In this document: piece after piece, positions 43,229 through 51,242 of the stretch
Position numbering within the stretch: position 1 is the first letter of the stretch
How the letters are laid out: each line of letters opens with the position of its first letter
Assembly (NCBI GenBank): GCA_045588655.1
Contig: JAZNEP010000021.1
Coordinates: 1 to 64,000, forward strand
Origin: SVFI01 sp045588655
GTDB lineage: Bacteria; Bacillota; Clostridia; Lachnospirales; Lachnospiraceae
DNA length: 64,000 nucleotides
Direction of reading: 5' to 3'
Notes under the pieces: model-generated
The model's database searches: none
The model's input: the letters and a program-made list of their open reading frames with translations, nothing else
What the model was told of the DNA's origin: nothing
Position numbers and translations under genes: made by a program

Positions 43229-43861
43229 ATGAATCTACAGATTTTATACAAAATGATAGCGTGTGTTTATGACTTGTTGGATGTCATCTATTTTCGAAAT
43301 TATCAAAATAGCCCGAGGAAAGCAGTATTTGATTGGATTCAGCCACAAGATAATATATTGGATGTGTGTACGGGAACAGCAACCAGTGCAATTAGTATTG
43401 CGAAAGCTAATGCAAATGTGAAAATAGTGGGTATAGATATTTCAAAAGAAATGCTTAAGGTAGCCGGCGGGAAAATACAAAAGCAAAGTATAAATAATAT
43501 AAAGTTGTATCGAATAGACGCAACACAGATGAAGTTTAAAAATCAATGCTTTGACAAAGTTTTGATTTCACTCATTTTACATGAAACGGAAGATGAACTG
43601 GCTGAAAAAATAATCCTGGAAGCAAAACGCGTGTTAAAGGATTCAGGAGAACTCATCGTGACAGAATGGGAGCCGAGTCGGACTTGGTGGAGACGTCTTT
43701 TGTTTGCACCGGTTCAGCTTATGGAACCCAAATCGTATCGGGGATTCATAAAGAAAGATCTGTATCAATATTTCCGGCAATATGATATGGAAATAGTAGA
43801 TGAAATTCACTGTGATTATACAAAAGTTTTGAAAATAAAAAAGATAGTAAAAGAGGGATGA
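43229..43861 (+). CDS. Class I SAM-dependent methyltransferase (UbiE/MenG-like)
   Basis: The 210-residue protein shows motif I ILDVCTGTATSAISIAKA (about 43-60), the acidic end of strand 2 in VGIDISKEM, and motif IV/post I FDKVLISLILHETE. A C-terminal basic region follows (RTWWRRLLFAPVQ). The layout resembles UbiE/COQ5-type enzymes, but quinone genes are absent nearby. It has a strong promoter with palindromes (43153-43189) and GAGGAAG before the ATG. It abuts a truncated second methyltransferase three bases later. Confidence 0.8.
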   Translation: MNLQILYKMIACVYDLLDVIYFRNYQNSPRKAVFDWIQPQDNILDVCTGTATSAISIAKANANVKIVGIDISKEMLKVAGGKIQKQSINNIKLYRIDATQMKFKNQCFDKVLISLILHETEDELAEKIILEAKRVLKDSGELIVTEWEPSRTWWRRLLFAPVQLMEPKSYRGFIKKDLYQYFRQYDMEIVDEIHCDYTKVLKIKKIVKEG

Positions 43862-43864
43862 TAT

Positions 43865-44101
43865 ATGAACGATAATAAAAAATTTTGGCAGAGATATGCG
43901 TCAATCTATGCACTGTTTATGAAAAATGCCGATAAATCTTATGATGAGATTAGCACAAAAGTGAAACCGTACTTGAGTAGGGAAATGAAAGTACTTGAGC
44001 TTGCCTGCGGAAGCGGACAGCTTACGTTTCGGTTGGCGGAAAGTGCGAAAAGCTGGGAAGCGACGGATTTTGCAGAACATAGGAGGCAGATGGTATGTTA
44101 A
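43865..44101 (+). pseudogene. Truncated SAM methyltransferase, N-terminal third only
   Basis: A 78-codon frame opens with a typical methyltransferase N terminus (FWQRYASIYALFMKNADKSYD, seen in part) and motif I VLELACGSGQLTFRLAE, then reaches the acidic strand-2 end ATDFAE and stops eight residues later. Full-length members are about 200 residues. The last residues (EHRRQMVC) read through the AGGAGG ribosome binding site and the start of the next gene, so an internal deletion seems to have joined the 5' part to that region. It is very unlikely to be active. Confidence 0.75.
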
Positions 44102-44973
44102 AGGTAACGACATTAGTGGAAAATACTTCATCTTCACCGAAGTATCAAAGTAAGCATGGGCTAAGTCTCTATATTGAGACGTCAAAACATAAAATCCTAT
44201 TTGATTTAGGGCCAAATGGTCTGTTTGCTGAAAATGCAGACAAAATGGGAATTGATATTTCAAAAGTCGATATCGTTGTTATATCGCATGGACACAAGGA
44301 TCACGGAGGTGGTCTGAAAACGTTTCTTGCATTAAATGCAACAGCTAAAATCTATATAAACAGACAGGCGTTTGAACCTCATTATATTAAAGTTTTAGGG
44401 TTCCCTTTTAGCGTTGGTTTGGATGCGAAATTGCAAGCAGATAACCGAATCATATTTGTAGATGAGAGCATGGTAATCGATGATGAACTGATGATATTTT
44501 CAGGGGTAAAAACAGAGCGTTATCGTGCAAACTCCAACCGTGTATTGTATGCGAAAGAGAATGGAAAATTAATACAAGATGCCTTTGTGCACGAGCAAAA
44601 TTTGATGATTACAGTAGAGGGGGAAAATGTTCTCTTTACAGGTTGTTCTCATGCAGGAGTCGTGGATATATATATAAAGGCTAAGTCTTTGACGACGAGA
44701 AATATAAAGACCTTAATCGGAGGGTTTCACCTGTATAATCCACCAACAGGAAGATATGAGAGCGATGAGCTGATTGACGGTATTGCAAGTGCGCTGGCTA
44801 TGAATAACTGTGATTATTATACATGTCACTGTACAGGGAAGAGAGCATTTGAGAGAATGAAAAGGACGCTGTCAGATAGATTGCATTATTTGTCGGTTGG
44901 AGATTTTGCTTTGCTGGGTGGAAGGGATAGTTGTGAAGGTGCTGGTATAAACAATTCCTCGGAGGAGAATTGA
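44095..44973 (+). CDS. Metallo-beta-lactamase-fold hydrolase (type II, dihydropterin-synthase-like)
   Basis: The 292-residue protein has the HxHxDH metal-binding motif as SHGHKDHGGG (His65, His67, Asp69, His70) and a later CSHAG segment (about 183-187). This pattern is typical of the group that includes methanopterin-related dihydropterin phosphate synthase homologues. The true function is unknown. The start ATG (44095) lies eight bases after AGGAGG (44081-44086) and overlaps the truncated methyltransferase frame, whose 3' end was shaped by this site. Confidence 0.8.
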   Translation: MLKVTTLVENTSSSPKYQSKHGLSLYIETSKHKILFDLGPNGLFAENADKMGIDISKVDIVVISHGHKDHGGGLKTFLALNATAKIYINRQAFEPHYIKVLGFPFSVGLDAKLQADNRIIFVDESMVIDDELMIFSGVKTERYRANSNRVLYAKENGKLIQDAFVHEQNLMITVEGENVLFTGCSHAGVVDIYIKAKSLTTRNIKTLIGGFHLYNPPTGRYESDELIDGIASALAMNNCDYYTCHCTGKRAFERMKRTLSDRLHYLSVGDFALLGGRDSCEGAGINNSSEEN

Positions 44974-44974
44974 G

Positions 44975-45505
44975 ATGAAAATCAGAGAGGTTCAGTCGTA
45001 TAAGGACTGGAGAAAAATCAAACAACTTTACGATGCGGCGTTTCCGTCAGATGAGAAGAAGCCGTTTTGGATGATTCGATTGAAACATAAACAAAATGCA
45101 GCGGATGTATGGGTGTTGGAAGAGGAAAATGAGTTTGCAGGGCTTGCCATTACCATGAATGGTGGGGATATGGTGCTGCTGGACTATTTTGCTATTGTTT
45201 CCGGAAAAAGAGGAAGAGGTATCGGCTCGCTTGCCCTTGAGGCATTGCAGAAGAAATACAGTAACCGTCGTTTTTTTCTTGAAATTGAGCAAACGGGGGA
45301 AACATCAGACAATCAATCGGAGCGGGTACGTCGTAAGAAATTTTATTTGGCGAACGGAATGCGAGAACTTGGCGTGTATGTGACATTGTTTGGCGTGGAC
45401 ATGGAATTACTTGGGCATGGGTGTAGTGTGAGTTTTCAAGAGTATAGAGGACTGTATTACAATACCTACGGAAATCGGGTGATAAAAAATGTGGTGCAGC
45501 GCTAA
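44975..45505 (+). CDS. GNAT-family N-acetyltransferase
   Basis: This 176-residue acetyltransferase has its acetyl-CoA loop in VSGKRGRGIGSLALEAL (RGRGIG) and a C-terminal RKKFYLANGM region matching the family. GAGGAG lies just before the ATG, which follows the metallo-beta-lactamase gene stop by one base, so the two are co-transcribed. The substrate is not evident. Confidence 0.8.
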   Translation: MKIREVQSYKDWRKIKQLYDAAFPSDEKKPFWMIRLKHKQNAADVWVLEEENEFAGLAITMNGGDMVLLDYFAIVSGKRGRGIGSLALEALQKKYSNRRFFLEIEQTGETSDNQSERVRRKKFYLANGMRELGVYVTLFGVDMELLGHGCSVSFQEYRGLYYNTYGNRVIKNVVQR

Positions 45506-45524
45506 TAGGATAGCGTATACACCT

Positions 45525-45579
45525 ACCTTTTACAGGCAAAAAGACTACCGCTTATCGGCCAAAAACGACCGATCACTGA
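45525..45579 (+). promoter_or_regulatory. Three direct repeats, candidate LytTR binding sites
   Basis: ACCTTTTAC (45525), ACCGCTTAT (45547) and ACCGATCAC (45568) are spaced 22 and 21 bases apart. The general LytTR box is close to ACCGTTNAT, used in direct repeats with about 21-base periodicity. The middle copy matches best. They end just before the -35 region at 45585. No LytTR gene is in the window, so the regulator is elsewhere. Confidence 0.55.
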
Positions 45580-45584
45580 TAGAA

Positions 45585-45614
45585 TCAACATTTTTGAAAT
45601 TTAGGCGTTATAAT
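45585..45614 (+). promoter_or_regulatory. Promoter after the LytTR-like boxes
   Basis: TATAAT (45609-45614) is preceded by TCAACA (45585-45590) at an 18-base spacing. The weak -35 fits a promoter that needs an activator bound at the repeats upstream. The start near 45621 is almost at the AGGAGG of the short ORF. Confidence 0.6.
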
Positions 45615-45633
45615 ACACTCAGGAGGTGAAAAA

Positions 45634-45672
45634 ATGAACTTCCGATTATCTGATTATTTATCTGATAAATAA
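45634..45672 (+). CDS. 12-residue small ORF before the glycosyltransferase
   Basis: ATG 45634 follows a perfect AGGAGGTG (45621-45628) and opens a 12-codon frame (MNFRLSDYLSDK) ending at TAA 45672. It ends 43 bases before the glycosyltransferase start. The strong ribosome site on so short a frame suggests a leader or signalling peptide, or an unstructured 5' region. Function unknown. Confidence 0.5.
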   Translation: MNFRLSDYLSDK

Positions 45673-45715
45673 CTGGATGAAAGCGCAGAATAAACCGTAA
45701 ACGACAGGAGGAAGC

Positions 45716-46894
45716 ATGAGTAAAATTGTATTTTTTTGTATTCCGGCGCACGGACACACAAACCCGACGCTTGGTGTGGTAAGAGAACTGATAGAAAGAG
45801 GACACGAGGTTTTCTATTATTCCTATGAGTTGTTCAGAGAAAAAATTGAAGAGACAGGTGCAGTCTTTGTGGCATGTGATGAATTTGATGCAGAGCAGAA
45901 AATAGACCCGAAAGATGCAGTGAAGATAGGAAAAGATATGGCGTTTTCTGTTCGATTGTTAGTCGACACCACCCTTGCACTTAACGAATCTGTTTGTAAA
46001 GAGATGGAGCGTCTTTGTCCGGACTGCATTGTGGCAGATTCCATGGCGGTCTGGGGAAAAGCTGTTGCGATGAAAATGAAGATTCCGTTTGTTTCATCCA
46101 CCACGACATTTGCGTTTAATCAGCATTCGGCAAAGATTATGAAGCAAAGTTTAAGTCAGATACTGGGGATGATTCTTTCTATGCCAAAGATGAACAAGGA
46201 TGTAAAGAGATTAAAAGACGCCGGTTACCCGGTAAAATCGTTTCTTGATTTGATTCAGAACGACGCAAAAACTCATACAATAGTTTATACCTCACCACAG
46301 TTTCAGCCATGTTCAGAAACTTTTAGTGAAAAATATGCTTTTGTAGGACCATCTGTCCGACCAGTGATGAGTCAGATTGAGAAACAAAATGAAAAGCTGA
46401 TTTATATTTCGCTTGGAACGGTGATGAACGATAATCTGGCTTTTTTTAAGCAATGTATCAAAGCGTTCACAGACACAGAATATCAGGTGATTTTGTCCGT
46501 TGGAAATCTCATTGATATCAAAAAACTCGGAGAGATTCCATCCAATATTTCCGTGTATACGCATGTGGATCAGATTGCAGTTCTTCAACAGGCAGATGTT
46601 TTTTTATCCCACTGTGGAATGAATAGTGTAAATGAAAGTCTATATTACCAAGTTCCTCTTGTTACGTTTCCGCAAACACCGGAGCAGGGCGGCGTTGCAA
46701 CGAGAGTCGAGGAACTTGGTGCAGGTGTAAGATTATGTAAACCGAAAGCAAGCTGTATTCGTAGTACGATAGAGCAAATTTTACAAGATCCATCTTATCT
46801 GGAGCATGCGAAACAGATTGCAGAAGGCTTCAAAACCTGTACAGGAGCAAAAGGAGCTGCAGATAAAATTATACAGGTGTGTGAAAACTCTTAA
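45716..46894 (+). CDS. MGT-type glycosyltransferase
   Basis: The 392-residue protein is a GT1-like glycosyltransferase of the macrolide-glycosyltransferase type. The N-terminal acceptor domain begins with FFCIPAHGHTNPTLGVV, and the C-terminal donor domain carries ISLGTV and the HCGMNSVNESLYYQVPLV signature with a following PQTPEQGG. Members glycosylate small hydrophobic molecules, sometimes antibiotics. It starts after AGGAGG, downstream of the LytTR-like boxes and 12-codon ORF. Its last 26 bases overlap the convergent GH13 gene. Confidence 0.85.
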   Translation: MSKIVFFCIPAHGHTNPTLGVVRELIERGHEVFYYSYELFREKIEETGAVFVACDEFDAEQKIDPKDAVKIGKDMAFSVRLLVDTTLALNESVCKEMERLCPDCIVADSMAVWGKAVAMKMKIPFVSSTTTFAFNQHSAKIMKQSLSQILGMILSMPKMNKDVKRLKDAGYPVKSFLDLIQNDAKTHTIVYTSPQFQPCSETFSEKYAFVGPSVRPVMSQIEKQNEKLIYISLGTVMNDNLAFFKQCIKAFTDTEYQVILSVGNLIDIKKLGEIPSNISVYTHVDQIAVLQQADVFLSHCGMNSVNESLYYQVPLVTFPQTPEQGGVATRVEELGAGVRLCKPKASCIRSTIEQILQDPSYLEHAKQIAEGFKTCTGAKGAADKIIQVCENS

Positions 46895-48554
46895 CCCAAG
46901 TTAACAGAGAATTATGCCATCTGTTTTCAAGAACATCCTGTTTCATACGTTCGGTAACAGGACCGTTTTTTGCCATTTTTTCAAGAATAGCTGTTTGCAG
47001 TTCTTCAATGCTCATTTCTTCATATGGCTTAGTACTTACATCCGTGGCAACCGATTGCAGGTTAGAATCGGTCATAGGTTCGATAACCGGTGCTGCCTTA
47101 GGCTCTGTCATGGGTTCGATAACCGGCGCTGCCTTAGGCTCTGTCATAGGTTCGACAGCCAGTTCTACCTTAGGCACTGTTACAGCCTCAGTGACTGGAC
47201 TTGCTTCACAATCCGGCACCCATATTTCACCACTATTGCCTGCAAGTTCAAAATGAAGGCAACCATTTTGGACAGAAATTCGATTTTGGGAAAGTGCACC
47301 GACATAGGTCGTCGCATGATTTGCAGGCAGACTCATATGGAACGATGAGGAATCGTTGTTCACAGCAATGAGTACGGTACTTTCCTGATCGGTTCTTGAA
47401 AAGGCATATTGTTTATTGGTTAACATAATTTCTTTGTAATCACCGTAAGAAAGAGCACTTATGTTCTGTCGGATGCTACCTAACGCAGCAATCAGTTTGG
47501 TATAAGGGTTGTTTTTGCCGGCATCTGTATAGGTATCAAGTGAGAGGGCCGGTCGTAATGAGTAATCAGAACCGGCTTCTTTTTTTCCTTCTATTCCAAA
47601 TTCGGAACCATAGTAAATGGAAGGGATTCCGGGTAAGGTGTACATCAGTATGTGAAGCGGGAAAAAGTGCGCTTTGTCCTGTAATCGAGTATAAATTCTC
47701 TCGACATCATGATTGTCGGCAAAATTATATAATTTACCTGCGCCGGGAACATTCAGACCTTTTTCATACAGGCGTTTTACCGTGTGAGCAATTTCGAAGT
47801 AATTATGATCATTGTGTCCGGAATAGAGTGCTTTATGTAATTGATAATCGGTGACAGAGTGCAACGTATTGGAATTTACCCAGTTGACATAATCTCCATG
47901 AATCACCTCACCCATGAGCCAAAAATCATGTTTTACCTCATTGGCCACCTGTCTAAGTGACTGCATGAAACCAAAATCCAGAACGTCTGCAGCATCAAGT
48001 CGAATTCCGTCAATATCAAATTCTTTTACCCAGAAACGAATGACATCACAAATATAATCACGAACCGCCGGATTTTTCTGGTTTAGCTTTACTAAAAGGT
48101 TATGACCGCCCCAGTTTTCATAACAAAAACCGTCGTTGTATTCGTTATTTCCGGAAAAATTTACATTACAAAACCAATCAACATACGCAGAATGTTCTCT
48201 GTTTTGTTTTAAATCGGCAAAGGCAAAGAAATCCCGTCCTACATGATTAAAAACACCATCGAGAACAACTCGAATTTGTTGTTTGTGACATTCGGACACA
48301 AACGAGATTAGGTCTTTATTTTCGCCAAGACGACAATCCACTTTTTTATAGTCGGTAGTTTCATAACCGTGTCCTACGGACTCAAATAAAGGACCAATAT
48401 ATATGGCATTACACCCAATGTTTTTTATATGGGAAATCCAAGGTAACAAAGTGGTGAGACGGTGTTCCGGTTTGCCATAGGTATTTTGTTTTGGGGCATC
48501 TGTAAGCCCTAATGGATAAATGTGATAAAAAATTGCCTGATCATACCATGCCAT
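46869..48554 (-). CDS. GH13 alpha-amylase-family enzyme with repeat-rich tail
   Basis: The 561-residue protein has the glycoside hydrolase family 13 barrel with all four motifs: region I DGVFNHVG (99-106), region II GIRLDAADV (Asp187 nucleophile), region III MGEV (Glu216 acid/base) and region IV FADNHDVERI (Asp283). No signal peptide is visible, so it probably acts in the cytoplasm on maltodextrin-like substrates. After the barrel a 12-residue repeat (MTEPKAAPVIEP, three copies) and a short helical tail follow. AGGAGG precedes the start. The 3' end overlaps the glycosyltransferase gene. Confidence 0.85.
   Translation of the reverse strand: MAWYDQAIFYHIYPLGLTDAPKQNTYGKPEHRLTTLLPWISHIKNIGCNAIYIGPLFESVGHGYETTDYKKVDCRLGENKDLISFVSECHKQQIRVVLDGVFNHVGRDFFAFADLKQNREHSAYVDWFCNVNFSGNNEYNDGFCYENWGGHNLLVKLNQKNPAVRDYICDVIRFWVKEFDIDGIRLDAADVLDFGFMQSLRQVANEVKHDFWLMGEVIHGDYVNWVNSNTLHSVTDYQLHKALYSGHNDHNYFEIAHTVKRLYEKGLNVPGAGKLYNFADNHDVERIYTRLQDKAHFFPLHILMYTLPGIPSIYYGSEFGIEGKKEAGSDYSLRPALSLDTYTDAGKNNPYTKLIAALGSIRQNISALSYGDYKEIMLTNKQYAFSRTDQESTVLIAVNNDSSSFHMSLPANHATTYVGALSQNRISVQNGCLHFELAGNSGEIWVPDCEASPVTEAVTVPKVELAVEPMTEPKAAPVIEPMTEPKAAPVIEPMTDSNLQSVATDVSTKPYEEMSIEELQTAILEKMAKNGPVTERMKQDVLENRWHNSLLTWVKSFHTPV
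47071..47178 (-). repeat. 36-base coding repeat in the GH13 gene
   Basis: Three units (47071-47106, 47107-47142 and a degenerate 47143-47178) encode MTEPKAAPVIEP-like repeats in a linker between the GH13 barrel and its C-terminal tail. Confidence 0.85.
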
Positions 48555-48711
48555 TTGTATTCCTCCTACGAAACAAAAAATTTCAGGTGATAGATAACAT
48601 AAATATTTGTTACTATAAGCTCACATATGTGAAAAAGTCAACTGGAAGTTATCGGATGCTATCCGTCGGTAAGGATGAGCGGTCCAAAGAAAAAACGGCT
48701 TAAACACAAGT

Positions 48712-49539
48712 TTAGCGAGCGCCCAGTTGCCAGAAGGCAACGGCGCTGGCAGCGGCGACATTTAAAGAGTCAACGCCATGTGCCATGGGAATGCATACCG
48801 TGTAGTCGCAGTCAGCGATGGTAGCCTTGCTAAGGCCGTCACCTTCCGTGCCGAGTATGATGGCAAGCTTTTCTTCTGCCATTAAGCTAGGGTCATCGAT
48901 ACTGACAGCATTGTCGCTCAGTGCCATGGCGGCTGTGTGAAACCCAAGTTCTTTCAGCTTTCGCAAACCTTCTTTGGGCCAATCGGTCTCTTCATCGCTG
49001 ATGAATGTCCAGGGAATCTGAAATACGGTTCCCATACTAACTCTGGATGCACGACGGTAAAGCGGATCGCTGGAGCCACGTGTCAGAAGGATGGCATCTA
49101 TGCCAAGAGCGGCGGCCGAACGGAAGATGGCACCGACATTGGTTGGATTCATAACATCTTCCAAAACAGCGATACGTCGGGCGTTTGCGCATATGGATTC
49201 CATCTTAGGGAGTACGGGACGTTGCATGGCACAGAGCAAACCGCGCGTAAGGGCAAATCCGGTCAGTTTGGTTAGAATATCGAGTTCTGCTGTATAAATG
49301 GGGATATGACTACACCGGTCAACAATCTTTTTTGCCGGACCATCGATATGTTTTTTTTCTAAAAGCAGAGAAAGTGGAACATAACCGGCATCGAGTGCTC
49401 GCTCAATCACATTTGGACTCTCTGCAATAAAGATTCCGGGATTTGGTTCATATATTGTGCGTAGCTGATTTTCATTCATTCGTGCATACACGTCCAGTTC
49501 GGGTGCTAAAAAGTCCGTCACTTCAATTCTATTTATCAT
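48712..49539 (-). CDS. SpoU/TrmH-family RNA 2'-O-methyltransferase
   Basis: This 275-residue protein has the SPOUT fold with a knotted C-terminal domain. Motif 1 is around NPTNVGAIFRSAAALG, motif 2 is ILGTEGDGLS and motif 3 is IPMAHGVDSLNVAAASAVAFW. It should methylate a ribose in rRNA or tRNA, but the site is unknown. The start is at 49539, with AAGGAG six bases upstream; the longer frame to 49626 lacks such a site. It is divergent from the small membrane protein at 49820. Confidence 0.85.
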   Translation of the reverse strand: MINRIEVTDFLAPELDVYARMNENQLRTIYEPNPGIFIAESPNVIERALDAGYVPLSLLLEKKHIDGPAKKIVDRCSHIPIYTAELDILTKLTGFALTRGLLCAMQRPVLPKMESICANARRIAVLEDVMNPTNVGAIFRSAAALGIDAILLTRGSSDPLYRRASRVSMGTVFQIPWTFISDEETDWPKEGLRKLKELGFHTAAMALSDNAVSIDDPSLMAEEKLAIILGTEGDGLSKATIADCDYTVCIPMAHGVDSLNVAAASAVAFWQLGAR

Positions 49540-49819
49540 GATACGCTCCTTGCTTATTTGTTTTGAGACGAAACTATCTTTGGATTCAGTATACGGGAGA
49601 AATGTAATGAATGCAAGGATGCACAAGAGAAACGTAACATGATAATGTCACATGTTTGTATCGAGGTTGTAAATTACAAAAATTCGTTAGAAAATGAAAA
49701 ATGAAAAGGGAAAAATCTAGGAATATCCGAAGTGATGTGGTAGACTAAATATGATGAAATGATACAATAATAGCAAAGTGAATAATATTGACGTGGAGCG
49801 AAAAAAAGGAGGCACCGAC

Positions 49820-50149
49820 GTGACAGAAGGAATCATGGGATTTGTTATATGGACAGCGGTAAGTTTTATATTTATTCTGATTGGAATTTCTGCGCTTAAG
49901 GCAAAAGAAGTGGTTGGTTTCTGGGCGAACGGGAAAAAGCCGGTGGTAGAAAAAGTGACGGAATATAATAGGGCTGTGGGAATGTTATGGATTATATTCG
50001 CCATCGTGCTTATGTTACTTGGAGTTCCTCTTCTTGCAGGGCAAAACTCTCCATATATAGTGATTACGATTTTAGGAAGTTTAGTAGAAGTTATCGGGAT
50101 TATGATTTATTACGTGCTGGTCATTGAAAAAAAGTACGTGAGCAAGTAA
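49820..50149 (+). CDS. Small membrane protein (DUF3784-like)
   Basis: This 109-residue protein has three hydrophobic segments (about 5-27, 55-75 and 78-100) and a conserved-looking GFWANGKKP loop between the first two, as in DUF3784-type proteins. Function unknown. GTG 49820 lies seven bases after GGAGG (49808-49812) and is preferred to the GTG at 49778, which has no site. A 13-base palindrome (TTGTAAATTACAA, 49667-49679) is in the upstream divergent region. The coiled-coil gene follows 19 bases later. Confidence 0.7.
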   Translation: MTEGIMGFVIWTAVSFIFILIGISALKAKEVVGFWANGKKPVVEKVTEYNRAVGMLWIIFAIVLMLLGVPLLAGQNSPYIVITILGSLVEVIGIMIYYVLVIEKKYVSK

Positions 50150-50168
50150 TTGAAAGGGAGAGGGTGCT

Positions 50169-51164
50169 ATGGATATTAGTGTAAAAATGAATGCGCTACA
50201 ACATAAAGAGGGCACTATTTTTTCTGTGAGTACCGATAAAACATCAAAGGAGAGCATTCAAGCCAAGTCGGGAAATAAAGCCTTTTCGCTTGCAAACAAG
50301 GAAGAAGATCCGATTGCGCAGAGAAAAGCACAGGCATTTGAAAAAGCGCGGAAGATTGTTTCAGATGCATTTGATGGAGAGCGAAAAATCGATGCAGAGA
50401 TTCAGGAGCTCCGTGATTTATCAGCGCAGTTAGTGGAAGATAATAAGCAAAAGATAGAGCAAGTTAGCGAGAATAAGTCAGAAATGGAGCAGCTGCAGAA
50501 GCAATATGGTGTTTTGCCTGACAGTGGGGAACAGAAAGATCTCGAGCTTTTGATGAAGAAAGATGATGCAACTTATGATCCTTCTGTACGATTGACCGAG
50601 GAGGAGCAAAAAAGGTATGATGAGCTTACAAAGAACGGAATAACTGAGTATCAGTCACGTATGATGGAGCGTTATTCTGAAAACAATCGTCTAACGAATG
50701 AAATGCAGGAAAACCTCATGGCAATTCGTGCCAATGGTTCTGCCATTCGATTTATAAAGGGAGAACGCCTAAAGACAAACCCAATTGGTGAGGCAGAGGA
50801 CGCAGCCGAGAAGGTGATGGAAGCAGAGCGTGATGCAATCCTGGGAACACTGGTAGGGGATGCGATGGAGCATGTACAGGAACAGCTAAAAGAGAAGGCA
50901 GAAGCAGCTGAGCAATTGGGTGAGGAAGCACAAGAGAGAGAAGAGCGAATTGAAGAGCTCACAGAAAAGATAGATCAGCAAAGTCTGCAAAGCGAAGAAA
51001 CAAAAACAGAGATCCTTAGTGCCTATAAAAGGCAGGAAATGATGGACCCGGAAGCCATCGTAGAAATACAGATGGAGATTCAGAAGGAGATAGATAAGGT
51101 TCTTGAAGAATTAAAACTGCTGACAGAAGATCTCAAAGGCAATGCGATAGATAAATTATTGTAA
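50169..51164 (+). CDS. Coiled-coil protein of unknown function
   Basis: The 331-residue protein is acidic, highly charged and almost wholly predicted helical, with heptad-like stretches (about 60-105, 140-190 and 210-330). No signal peptide or membrane segment is seen. It begins after GGGAGAGGG, 19 bases after the DUF3784-like gene. I do not recognise a family with a known role. It may be a cytoplasmic structural or scaffold protein. Confidence 0.65.
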   Translation: MDISVKMNALQHKEGTIFSVSTDKTSKESIQAKSGNKAFSLANKEEDPIAQRKAQAFEKARKIVSDAFDGERKIDAEIQELRDLSAQLVEDNKQKIEQVSENKSEMEQLQKQYGVLPDSGEQKDLELLMKKDDATYDPSVRLTEEEQKRYDELTKNGITEYQSRMMERYSENNRLTNEMQENLMAIRANGSAIRFIKGERLKTNPIGEAEDAAEKVMEAERDAILGTLVGDAMEHVQEQLKEKAEAAEQLGEEAQEREERIEELTEKIDQQSLQSEETKTEILSAYKRQEMMDPEAIVEIQMEIQKEIDKVLEELKLLTEDLKGNAIDKLL

Positions 51165-51242
51165 TTGACAGCTATTCTAATTGACAGCGGCATGAAAACG
51201 ACGTAAATAAAATTCTCACGCATAGAAAATAGGAGGTATAGG

